DNA of 64,000 nucleotides, taken from contig JANSXP010000002.1 in the NCBI GenBank assembly GCA_024742875.1, forward strand, positions 186,001 to 250,000. The letters are read 5' to 3'. The notes below the pieces were generated by a model that saw only the letters and a program-made list of their open reading frames with translations, was not told where the DNA came from and ran no database searches. Below, one piece after another: positions 37,583 to 45,620 of the stretch (the first letter of the stretch is position 1; each line of letters begins with the position of its first letter). The position numbers and the translations under genes are program-made. The stretch is from Planctomycetaceae bacterium (GTDB lineage: Bacteria > Planctomycetota > Planctomycetia > Planctomycetales > Planctomycetaceae).

Positions 37583-38728
37583 CTACGCGTCGTGATGGTC
37601 AACGCGGGGGTCGGGGCGGACGTGAGTTTCCGCCAGTTCCTGCAAAGACTCTGCCACAGACATCGACGTGACATCTTCAAAACTGGCGACCGCCGGCAGC
37701 TTGGTCAGCTGGTGTGTGCGTGTCTGAGCGTGTGCTCCGTCACTGGCGGCAAAGCTCCACAGAATCATTCCCACCGCACAGCAGATGATCAGCGCGAGCC
37801 AGCCAAGGTAGGGCGTCAGCTGAGCGGCCTTGCCGTCGTCCACGACTGGAGGTGGCACATCGTGCAGGCGGCCCACCAGAAACAGGGGCGCAAGTGAAAC
37901 GCCTTCGTACTGATTGGCGTAGCCTTCGCGTTTGAAAAAGTAACCCGTGAAACGAACCTGCGGCGCGTCTTTGAGTGAATAGATGACCGTCTGATCGTCC
38001 GCTTTGTCCACCTGCCCGGCAAACAGATCGTCCGCCTTCAAAGCGACCGCGTGGATCAGCTGATCACCGGAATCCGGCGTCGTCAGCCAGGCATCGTAGA
38101 GCATCGTCACGCCAAAGGAATTGGCACGCCCCTTGACGCGGGAAATTCGGCGGAGGCGCCCTTCTATCCGCCACGGAACCCCACGCGATCCATTGGGCGA
38201 GTCCATAAACAGAGCAAACGCTCCTTTGGCGGCGGGACGGTACTTTTTGTTTTCGGCGAATCGCGAAGCCATCAGCATGGTGGCAAAATACGCTTCCGAT
38301 TCCTCCGAGTGCACACCAATCACATCGTCCTTGACGCTGCGCAAAAGATCGGCCGGCACGACGGGGATAGCGTCACCAGGATTGCCGGGCGTGTCGGTTT
38401 CCATCTCTGCAAAACTGGGTTTGCGCGCCGTCACGGCCACGGATTCTTCCGCCAGGGAATCCGCCGTGGGCACGGAAACGAACTCGTCATACGAGATTCC
38501 CGAAGCCTCCAGATCCGAACGCAGCGTGGGCTTCTCTACGTCAGCGGTATTCGTCTCGGCTGTCGTCGTGTCGGCCTGTTCAGGAAACAGCTTTGACCAG
38601 AAGGCCGGACTTTTGGCCACGTTGAAACAGGCGATGATGACCCCCAGCCCGACAATCAGCAGTGTGAGTCGCCGCTGGTCGTTGGGTTTCAGCAGGCCAC
38701 GGGGCCGGGACTTGGTTCGAAATCTCAC
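37583..38728 (-). CDS. Bitopic membrane protein of unknown function
   Basis: 381 residues. A basic N terminus is followed by one membrane helix (about 22-40). A long soluble domain rich in Asp/Glu (about 60-300) precedes a second helix (LGWLALIICCAVGMILW, about 318-336) and a short cytoplasmic tail. The middle has VPWRIEGRLRRISRVKG and an OB-like segment (VRFTGYFFKREGYAN). No family was recognised. The topology suggests a periplasmic domain held by two helices. Confidence 0.7.
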   Translation of the reverse strand: MRFRTKSRPRGLLKPNDQRRLTLLIVGLGVIIACFNVAKSPAFWSKLFPEQADTTTAETNTADVEKPTLRSDLEASGISYDEFVSVPTADSLAEESVAVTARKPSFAEMETDTPGNPGDAIPVVPADLLRSVKDDVIGVHSEESEAYFATMLMASRFAENKKYRPAAKGAFALFMDSPNGSRGVPWRIEGRLRRISRVKGRANSFGVTMLYDAWLTTPDSGDQLIHAVALKADDLFAGQVDKADDQTVIYSLKDAPQVRFTGYFFKREGYANQYEGVSLAPLFLVGRLHDVPPPVVDDGKAAQLTPYLGWLALIICCAVGMILWSFAASDGAHAQTRTHQLTKLPAVASFEDVTSMSVAESLQELAETHVRPDPRVDHHDA

Positions 38729-39118
38729 GACGGTTCCGTTTCGTATCGGTCACGGCAAGACGGCAGTGATCCCGGGGACAACAGGCGGGAGCGGCCATAA
38801 CCCGTAGTTTATGCGTGAAATGTCGATTTGGGCAAGAGTTTCACTCCGGGAAGACGTCGCAATTGCGGTGAGCTGGCCCGTTTGACGGGAATCTGTCGGA
38901 ACTGGTCGCTATCACAGCAGTTAGGATTGACGCACACACAGACCCGGAAAACAATCCCGCGCAAGCTCGGCTGCACGCCTTCATCGCGCACCGCGTCGAT
39001 GAATCACACACAGTTGCGCACAACACGAGCAGAGAGAGACCATCGCCCCAGCTGAGCAGGTTGAACAGCCGCGAAGACTCCGGCGCGGGCGTCAGGCACC
39101 ACCGACCAAAGGAAAACC
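38729..39118. other. 390-bp divergent intergenic region
   Basis: It separates the bitopic membrane-protein gene and the Lys-rich small protein gene. No repeat, structured RNA or gene was recognised. Confidence 0.5.
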
Positions 39119-39346
39119 ATGAGCGGACCTATCATCCGAACCGGCACCACGCCCAAGTACTGGGCCAACTGGGACAAAGTCTTCGGCGGCGAATCCAAAG
39201 ACGATCAGCCGGCCGCCAAAAAAAAGAAGTCGGCCAAACCATCAAAAAAGAAGGCAGCGGCCAGCAGTTCGGCTGAACCCGCTCCCAAAAAGAAGGCGAA
39301 GAAGAAGTCGGCGAAAAAATCGTCCAGCCGGAAACTGAAGGGCTGA
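39119..39346 (+). CDS. Small Lys-rich protein
   Basis: 75 residues. The first 25 (MSGPIIRTGTTPKYWANWDK) look conserved and folded. The remaining 50 are almost entirely Lys, Ala, Ser and Pro in KKK/AKK clusters, like the tails of histone H1-like or nucleic-acid-binding proteins. The net charge is strongly positive. It probably binds DNA or RNA. No ribosome site is obvious, and the gene stands alone, before the polytopic membrane-protein gene. Confidence 0.72.
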   Translation: MSGPIIRTGTTPKYWANWDKVFGGESKDDQPAAKKKKSAKPSKKKAAASSSAEPAPKKKAKKKSAKKSSSRKLKG

Positions 39347-39422
39347 TCACCAGGCCCGAGCGAAACGTGGCGGTCCGCGTTCCTCTCACAACCAGCATTT
39401 CCCCAACACGGTGAGACCGCCG

Positions 39423-41147
39423 ATGACAGGGCCGCAGGTGCCAGAGTCGCAATTGCCCCAGCCGCCAGATGCGGGGCCGCCGAATAACCAGTCACGGATG
39501 TCGGTCGCCGCCACTGATCAACGACCCTCCTCCCTGTCCTTTGTTCTGGTCGCCCTGGCGTTTTGTCTGTATTCACTGCTGTCTGTTCCCACTCCCGGCG
39601 TCAATGAACCCCACTATCTGACCAAAGCGCGGGCCACCTGCGACGATGCGTACGGTGCGGAAGACTTCTTTCTGCAGTCGGGCAATGCACACGCCGTGTT
39701 TTTTGCGGCCGTCGGTCCTTTGACGACCCTGCTGCCGCTGGAATCGGTGGCCCTTGCGGGGCGGCTGCTCAGTCTGGGCCTGCTGGCGTTCGCATGGACT
39801 CGGCTGGCCGCGCAACTCAGACTGTCGCCATTTTCGACTCTGCTGTCGGCAGTGCTGTTTTGCCTGATCGCCATGACGGGCAACTTCTCCGGCGAATGGG
39901 TGATTGGTGGCTTCGAGAGCAAAGTCCCCGCCTACGGATCGGCGCTGCTGGCGTGTGCGACGTGGACCACAGCGAGTCCGGATCAGCGGCCAGGCGGATT
40001 TGCAGTGTGCGGCATCTGGACGGGTCTGGCCATCGCCATTCACCCGGTTGTGGGGATGTGGTTTGCGATTGGCATCTGCCTGTGCGAACTTCTCCTGCTG
40101 CCCACATGGTGTCATCGCTCTGGCGATCTGCCCCGCTGGCTTCTGTGCGGCACGGTGTACTGTCTGACGACCGTTGTATTGAGTCTGCCGGGGTTGATTC
40201 CCGCCCTGCGACTCACACTGCTGTCAGACGTCGCAGCCGATATTCAAAACCACGCCAATCGCATTCAGGTATTTGGCCGGTTGTCTCACCACCTGGATGC
40301 CGCCAGCTTTCCCCGTCGAGCATGGATTCATTCAGCCGTGCTGCTGACTGTCACGATGGGAGCATGGAAGGCCTTGCAGGTCAGACCAGCCGTCCACAGC
40401 ACGGCGACACAGCCACAGAAACATGATCCCCGCCGAGGCGTCCAGCAGCGGCTCGGGATGCTGCTGCTGGTCAGTGCAGCGCTGGCACTTTGCGGTGCGG
40501 CCATCGGCTGGCACACACAACCGTATCCGGATATTGACCACTGGGAATTCAAAGCCCGCTGGTTGCGTTACTATCCCTTTCGATTCGCCGACGCCCTGCT
40601 GCCCATCACGTGTGCGCTGATGGTCGCCTCGGTGATCGACCGCTGGCAGACGCCGGGCCGCTGGACACAGCGGCAGCAGCGACTGGGGATGCTCGCCGCT
40701 GTGCTGATCCTCTCTGCAGCCTCGTACAGCATCCGTCCGGCGGCTCCCTCAGGATACACGGCATGGAAATACTGGCACTGGAAACACGCGTGTCGCTGGA
40801 TCCGCGACAACACAGAGCAGAACAGTGTCTTCCTGACACCTCGCGAAAGCTTCGGTTTCAAATGGTTTGCCGAACGCGCCGAATACGTGTGTGTGAAAGA
40901 CTGCCCGCAGGACGCCCCGGGAATCGTGGAATGGAACCGTCGACTGTGGCGGCAGTATCGCTGGTCGCGTGACGCCTACCAGAACGACTCCCTTTTCGAT
41001 CACGACGATCTGCTTCGTCTGCGCCAACAACTGGGCATCACGCACATCATCACTCGACGGCTGGGGCCATTCGAAGACCGCCCTGTCTACCAGAACGAGG
41101 TCTGGCGGGTTTATGCCGTGGAGACGGACGACGTCTCAGCAGACTGA
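39423..41147 (+). CDS. Large polytopic membrane protein
   Basis: 574 residues from ATG 39423; a GTG four codons earlier is possible. About ten hydrophobic segments alternate with short loops. The N-terminal periplasmic loop PTPGVNEPHYLTKAR resembles planctomycete membrane proteins related to glycosyltransferase-C (ArnT/PMT-like) folds, with a soluble C-terminal region of about 120 residues. Catalysis cannot be confirmed. The gene overlaps the convergent one at 41111 by 37 bases. Confidence 0.75.
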   Translation: MTGPQVPESQLPQPPDAGPPNNQSRMSVAATDQRPSSLSFVLVALAFCLYSLLSVPTPGVNEPHYLTKARATCDDAYGAEDFFLQSGNAHAVFFAAVGPLTTLLPLESVALAGRLLSLGLLAFAWTRLAAQLRLSPFSTLLSAVLFCLIAMTGNFSGEWVIGGFESKVPAYGSALLACATWTTASPDQRPGGFAVCGIWTGLAIAIHPVVGMWFAIGICLCELLLLPTWCHRSGDLPRWLLCGTVYCLTTVVLSLPGLIPALRLTLLSDVAADIQNHANRIQVFGRLSHHLDAASFPRRAWIHSAVLLTVTMGAWKALQVRPAVHSTATQPQKHDPRRGVQQRLGMLLLVSAALALCGAAIGWHTQPYPDIDHWEFKARWLRYYPFRFADALLPITCALMVASVIDRWQTPGRWTQRQQRLGMLAAVLILSAASYSIRPAAPSGYTAWKYWHWKHACRWIRDNTEQNSVFLTPRESFGFKWFAERAEYVCVKDCPQDAPGIVEWNRRLWRQYRWSRDAYQNDSLFDHDDLLRLRQQLGITHIITRRLGPFEDRPVYQNEVWRVYAVETDDVSAD

Positions 41148-41593
41148 CCTGACTTGACCGGCCGCCCACGATCCGGTCGCGGGCGGCGACGAGACAGAAC
41201 GGTCAGCACCGCAAAACCAAAGGCACTGCCGGCAAACAGCAGCCAGTGGCGAATCCCAACGAACCAGATCGACGGCAGCTGTTCAAATCGCCAGCAGAGA
41301 ATGCCGGGGACCTGACGGAAAAACTCCTGATCCAGCGGCTGATCAGAAAAGACGACCGGCCGCGGCGCAAAACCGCGATGAAAGTAGGCATCCGGAGTCC
41401 GGCTGACCTGTGCGCTCCACCGAGTGGACCAGCCGGTGCGGTACAGTCCGATACCATCGTGCGTGATCCGCAGAATATAACCGCTACCGTCCAGCCGCAG
41501 TTCCCACCACTGATTGACGACCCAGGACGTCGCCGACAGAAACAGGCTCAGCCGCACCAGCAGCAAACAGGATGGCAGCAGCAATTCGCGCAT
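41111..41593 (-). CDS. Membrane protein of unknown function
   Basis: 160 residues from ATG 41593; an upstream start at 41653 would add 20 residues. Two hydrophobic segments are seen (about 3-27 and 112-133), with the region between rich in aromatic residues (WELRLDGSGYILRITHDGIG). It overlaps the 3' end of the convergent polytopic gene by 37 bases. Nothing else identifies it. Confidence 0.6.
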   Translation of the reverse strand: MRELLLPSCLLLVRLSLFLSATSWVVNQWWELRLDGSGYILRITHDGIGLYRTGWSTRWSAQVSRTPDAYFHRGFAPRPVVFSDQPLDQEFFRQVPGILCWRFEQLPSIWFVGIRHWLLFAGSAFGFAVLTVLSRRRPRPDRGRPVKSGQSAETSSVSTA

Positions 41594-41936
41594 GACGATC
41601 CATGTTACGCCGCGTCGAGCGGTTTTCCACGCCTTGTGCGTTTGCCGGTTCACACGTAGGGGCCCAGGGTGTTGGAAGCCGGCAGACCGGTCGTCTTTTT
41701 GACGCAGGAGGCATTCTGCGGGCTCCAGCCCCCGCTCGGCGGCGGTTAGTACGGGTTGATCCGGTTAGCCGGATCCCGCAAAGGCTAGGTTTCGCTTGGA
41801 GAAAGCAACCTGGGGGCAAGCAATTACGCTCGAATCGCGAGGGATCGGCGGCCGGTTTCTATTTTGGGCCGGTATTCGGGCGATACCGACAAGGGTGTAC
41901 GTTTTCCCGGGCGTGATTTTGATTGTGGGCAAAACT
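41594..41936 (+). other. 343-bp region with a structured leader before the FN3-like gene
   Basis: There is no gene here. It contains a series of hairpins described separately (41758-41841) and the upstream region of the next plus-strand gene. Confidence 0.6.
41758..41841 (+). promoter_or_regulatory. Candidate structured RNA leader
   Basis: Three hairpins follow one another: GATCCGG/CCGGATC (41758-41775, loop TTAG); a two-part stem AGGTT-GCTT / AAGC-AACCT (41787-41811); and CTCG/CGAG (41829-41841). CCGCAAAGG lies between the first two. They are about 95-180 bases before ATG 41937. Function unassigned. Confidence 0.4.
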
Positions 41937-44006
41937 ATGAAGTTCAATGACCGAAGAAATTCCCAGGCTCGTCGACGCTGGTCCGCAACCGTCGCGCCAG
42001 TCGAGGTGGAAACATTCGAATCCCGCGTTCTGCTGACGACCGTCCCCAACCTGCTGACACCGACCGGCACCATCACGACGCCCACGGCAGAATTCACGTG
42101 GGAAGCCGTCGACAACGCAGAAAGCTACGACCTGTGGGTCACCAGCCTGGTCTCTTATGAAACCCTCTTCGTGCAGCGTGATATCGTGGGCACCAGCTTC
42201 ACGGCTCCGGAAGGCACCCTGGCACTGGGTGAGATTCGCGTTTGGGTGCAGGCCAACCTGACAGGTGGTGGCGACTCACCATGGTCTCCCAGCGTGGATC
42301 TGGACGTGCAGTCGGCCCCCACCCTCACCGGTCCGGTCGGCGTCGGCCCAAACAACCTGACATCCGACAATATGCCCACCATCACGTGGGACTCTTCGCT
42401 GCTGGCCAGTCGCTTTCAGCTGTGGGTCACCGACCTGACCAAAAAGGCGGCCGCCGAAGCGGCCGCTGGTGATGAGCCGGTTGATGTCAGCCTGCATTCC
42501 ACGGTCTACACAATCTTCAACCACGAGCCCGTACTGGACGCCAACGGCGATCCGGTCCTGGACGGCGATGGCAATCCGGTCACTCAGGAAGTGCGATCTT
42601 TCCAGCTGCCGGCTGACCCCAACCCCAATTCCTCCAGCACGGATCTGCTGCAGCTGCCGCTGTCACGCTACCGGATCTGGCTGCGTGCCTTTGATGATCT
42701 GGGATCCGCGACCGCCTGGAGCGGTGCGCTGAGTTTCGACGTGGGACCAAAACCACAGAATCTGGCACCCACGGCACCCACCTTTCAGGAATCTCCCGTG
42801 CTGCTGTTCGACGCCGTCGATGGCGCCACGCACTACGAGGTGTATGTGGGCAAAGAAGGAATGGCGGGGCCCTTTTTTCGTCGCACGGTGGCGGCCACCA
42901 GTACCATCAGCGAGGCCGTTCGGATTGTGCAGTCTCAGGCCGGCACACCCATCGTGGACAACGGCAACGACGTGACCGAAGCCACAGAGATTCCGCTGCT
43001 GGATGCCAACGGCATCGAGATCCCCTACATCATTCCCACCGGCCGCTACACGTTCTGGGTCCGCGCCATCAGCGACCCCACGGACGGCCCCAAAGTCAAC
43101 GGCGCGTGGAGTGATCCGGCCAATTTCGAAACTTTGCGAGCCCCCGTCATCACTGGTCCTGTGCTGACTGACGGTGTCCTCACGGCCGCGCGTCCGCTGC
43201 TCGAATGGACAATCATTGACGGTGCTGCCACCTACGAGGTGCTGATCCACAAGTTTAACTCGCGTCCGCCGTTTTTGAACGTGATGTCCGTCAGCAACAG
43301 CTACAAGCTGACGGAAAACCTGCCCCGCGGCGATTACACTTTCTGGGTTCGCCCGATCAGCACACGAGGCGAACTGGGGCCCTGGAGTGCCGGCTACAGC
43401 TTTACAGCCACCGGTGGACGTCCGGTGATCACAGCGCCGGCCGCCGGATCCACCATTCTGTTCCCTGAGTTCGAATGGACGGCTGTCACCGACGACGATG
43501 TGGTTGAGTACGAAATCTGGGTCTCCCATGTGGGCGTGGACTTCACCTTCATCAACATCAACGTCACGGGCACATCCTACACGGGCACCGATCCGCTCAA
43601 CGACGGCAACTATCGTGTCTGGATCCGAGCCGTCTTTGCCGACGGAACATTTGGCCTGTGGAGTGATCCGGTCGACTTCGTGGGGGGCGTTGCGGCCACG
43701 GAACAGCAGGACGAATCCGACGCCCTGCTGGCCAGCATCGACATCAATCTGGATGTCCTGCCCAAAACCGAAAAGACGTCGGCCGTAACGAGGCCTGCGA
43801 AAAAGGGCGTGCAGGATCCGGCTTACGACATTGCCCCTCCCGCCGATGATTATGGGCTCGCCGCTGACGAGCAGAGCACTGTCGACACCGCCGAAGTGGG
43901 CGTGGAAGCTCCCAACGTGGACTTGCTGCCGGAGTCGGTGCTGTCACGTCTGGCGGAAGAGTGCGTCGACACGGCCTGGTGGGAAGCAAAAGCAGACATC
44001 AGCTAG
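41937..44006 (+). CDS. Surface protein with LEPR-XLL-type leader and FN3-like repeats
   Basis: 689 residues. The N terminus has a basic, Arg-rich stretch and VEVETFESRVLLT, a form of the LEPR-XLL motif that marks large planctomycete exported proteins. Repeats of about 90-110 residues follow (at least five), each with FTWEAV/ITWDSS/LEWTII/FEWTAV strands, YEVxV/YEIWV and YRIWLRA/YTFWVRA endings, and W-S-x-P boundaries; this is a fibronectin-III-like pattern. An acidic C-terminal tail follows. It is probably a cell-surface or matrix protein. A strong terminator follows. Confidence 0.88.
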   Translation: MKFNDRRNSQARRRWSATVAPVEVETFESRVLLTTVPNLLTPTGTITTPTAEFTWEAVDNAESYDLWVTSLVSYETLFVQRDIVGTSFTAPEGTLALGEIRVWVQANLTGGGDSPWSPSVDLDVQSAPTLTGPVGVGPNNLTSDNMPTITWDSSLLASRFQLWVTDLTKKAAAEAAAGDEPVDVSLHSTVYTIFNHEPVLDANGDPVLDGDGNPVTQEVRSFQLPADPNPNSSSTDLLQLPLSRYRIWLRAFDDLGSATAWSGALSFDVGPKPQNLAPTAPTFQESPVLLFDAVDGATHYEVYVGKEGMAGPFFRRTVAATSTISEAVRIVQSQAGTPIVDNGNDVTEATEIPLLDANGIEIPYIIPTGRYTFWVRAISDPTDGPKVNGAWSDPANFETLRAPVITGPVLTDGVLTAARPLLEWTIIDGAATYEVLIHKFNSRPPFLNVMSVSNSYKLTENLPRGDYTFWVRPISTRGELGPWSAGYSFTATGGRPVITAPAAGSTILFPEFEWTAVTDDDVVEYEIWVSHVGVDFTFININVTGTSYTGTDPLNDGNYRVWIRAVFADGTFGLWSDPVDFVGGVAATEQQDESDALLASIDINLDVLPKTEKTSAVTRPAKKGVQDPAYDIAPPADDYGLAADEQSTVDTAEVGVEAPNVDLLPESVLSRLAEECVDTAWWEAKADIS

Positions 44007-44036
44007 GCTCATCGATCGGGAACTCGTCATTCCGAG

Positions 44037-44068
44037 CAGGGCACGCATTACAATGCGTGCCCTGTTTT
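44037..44068. terminator. Bidirectional terminator between FN3-like gene and esterase gene
   Basis: A perfect 13-bp stem CAGGGCACGCATT / AATGCGTGCCCTG with loop AC, followed by TTTT. It serves both convergent genes. Confidence 0.9.
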
Positions 44069-45144
44069 CATTTGTCGGTCGCTGGATCAATGAGCTCGGC
44101 GCCCGCTCGCCTGAGCGACTCCACGTGGTAATCAAACCACACGCTCTCCATCCGCTGCATCATCTCCGTCCGTCTGTGAGCCAGACCTTCCAGTTCGATG
44201 TAAGTGTGGTCAATCTTCTCGGCCAGCAGGTGCTGGTGCCAGTCACGAATCGTCTTGATGTGACCGCCGTCCTTCGTGCCACAGGCAATCTGAATCCGGA
44301 GCGACTTGCGCAGCTTTGCGGAATTGGCTGTGGTGAGTGCATACACGTCATTGGCCTCCCAGCGACCACGATCTGCTCCCAGCAGCAAGCCCGGTCGCAG
44401 TTCGGCGGGCGTTTCATCATAGGTCTCCAGCAGGTGCGGGACGTTGCCAGCCTGACAGAACAGGCTGCAGAACATCTCCGGATACTTCACGGCCAGACGC
44501 GTCGCGCCACGGCCCCCCATGGAAAACCCCTCAATACATCGCCCCTGACGTTCGGCAATCGTGCGATACCTGCCGTCGATATGCGGCAGCAACTCCTGCA
44601 GGAAGATTGACTCGATCGGAAACCGGCCATCCGCGCTGTCTTTGTAGAAGGTGCCGTGCCCGCCATTGGGCAGCACCATTATCATGCCAGGCCAGCGGCC
44701 TTCCATGATGCCCGCATGCAGCAGGCGAATGGCCTCCAGCGAAGTGAATTCGTTTCCGCCATTGCCATGGAGGTTGTAAATCACCGGGTAGCGCTGCTGT
44801 GTGTTCTTCTCATAGCCGGGCGGCAGATACACGCAATAGCCAATATCCTGATCGACCAGAGTGCTGCGAAATGTCAGATGTTGCGTGCGCGGCGGCAGCG
44901 ACTGCCCCGGTTTCATCTGGTTCACCCAGACAATGGAGGGGCCCGCCTTCCTGCTGGCCTGACGAGAACGATCCTGACCGGGCTGTGTTCGAGCGGCTGG
45001 CGGCTGAACGGTGGGCTCGGAAGCCAGCCTCATCACGGCCGCCGACGCACGTGTTCCCGACCACCAGCCGGCGCTGCTGCCACTCACGAAGACCAGCACC
45101 ACAACACACGACAACAGACAGAAACAAAGACGTTTGGCAATCAT
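44068..45144 (-). CDS. Secreted alpha/beta-hydrolase esterase (esterase D/feruloyl-type)
   Basis: 358 residues. ATG 45144 is preceded by AGGG at about 6 bases; the signal peptide runs to about residue 26 (VSGSSAGW). The hydrolase fold shows GYCVYLPPGYE, YPVIYNLHGNGGNE (oxyanion), the nucleophile elbow GFSMGGRGA, an acid region near CGTKDGGH and a late His. It belongs to the PF00756 esterase family (feruloyl and acetyl esterases). It is secreted and so may act on plant or algal polymers. Short-repeat DNA lies upstream. Confidence 0.9.
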   Translation of the reverse strand: MIAKRLCFCLLSCVVVLVFVSGSSAGWWSGTRASAAVMRLASEPTVQPPAARTQPGQDRSRQASRKAGPSIVWVNQMKPGQSLPPRTQHLTFRSTLVDQDIGYCVYLPPGYEKNTQQRYPVIYNLHGNGGNEFTSLEAIRLLHAGIMEGRWPGMIMVLPNGGHGTFYKDSADGRFPIESIFLQELLPHIDGRYRTIAERQGRCIEGFSMGGRGATRLAVKYPEMFCSLFCQAGNVPHLLETYDETPAELRPGLLLGADRGRWEANDVYALTTANSAKLRKSLRIQIACGTKDGGHIKTIRDWHQHLLAEKIDHTYIELEGLAHRRTEMMQRMESVWFDYHVESLRRAGAELIDPATDK

Positions 45145-45199
45145 GGCGACCCTGACAGAAAAAGAGATTCGTCCATGATGTCGCAATCCCGTCGGACGT

Positions 45200-45287
45200 C
45201 AACTCCGTGCCAACTCCGTGCCAACTCCGTGCCAACTCCGTGCCAACTCCGTGCCAACTCCGTGCCAACTCCGTGCCAACTCCGTGC
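45200..45287. repeat. 11-bp tandem repeat, eight copies
   Basis: The unit CAACTCCGTGC is repeated exactly eight times with no mismatch. An 11-bp period is not a multiple of three, so it does not encode a repeat peptide in one frame. It sits upstream of the esterase gene. Confidence 0.95.
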
Positions 45288-45348
45288 ATTGTCGCGTTTG
45301 GTCGCGACTGATCGCGCGGTGGTGGAGCACAAACAAGAATGCGGCCTG

Positions 45349-45391
45349 AAAAAAAGAATGCGACCTGAAACCAGCAGGTCTCAGGTCGCAT
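45349..45391 (-). terminator. Terminator on the minus strand after smc
   Basis: ATGCGACCTGA / TCAGGTCGCAT forms an 11-bp stem with a 12-base loop and, on the minus strand, is followed by TTC and then T7. It lies about 230 bases past the smc stop. Confidence 0.7.
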
Positions 45392-45620
45392 CTCAGGTTG
45401 GTCGTGGGCCGATACGATTCAACCATGGTGCTCATCATCGAACGATAGCGGGACAGAACTGGGCGACCTGAGACAGTTCGACGACAAAAACGGGGAACCA
45501 CCCAAAACACGATCGAGAAATCCGCAATGTCCCCTCGGCGTCTTCCCACACCTGTGCCAGGAACACACAGTGCAGTTCCCCACGCAGGATCCCGACTGGT
45601 GGTTTCAAACGGGCCCGGCG

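Larger units (their letters stand above)
45145..45620. other. 476-bp intergenic region with 11-bp repeats
   Basis: No gene is supported. It holds an 11-bp repeat array (45200-45287), direct repeats of AAGAATGCGRCCTGAAA, and a terminator-like hairpin at 45349-45391. Confidence 0.6.

Noticed and set aside
41755-41936. Class I c-di-GMP riboswitch before the FN3-like gene
   Set aside because: Only GCAAAG resembles the consensus; the GGUUACC part and correct pairing are missing. Kept as an unassigned structured leader.
45141-45549. Minus-strand frames across the 11-bp repeats (Ser-Trp-His-Gly repeats)
   Set aside because: The 11-bp period shifts the frame at each unit and produces repeated peptides by chance; not a gene.
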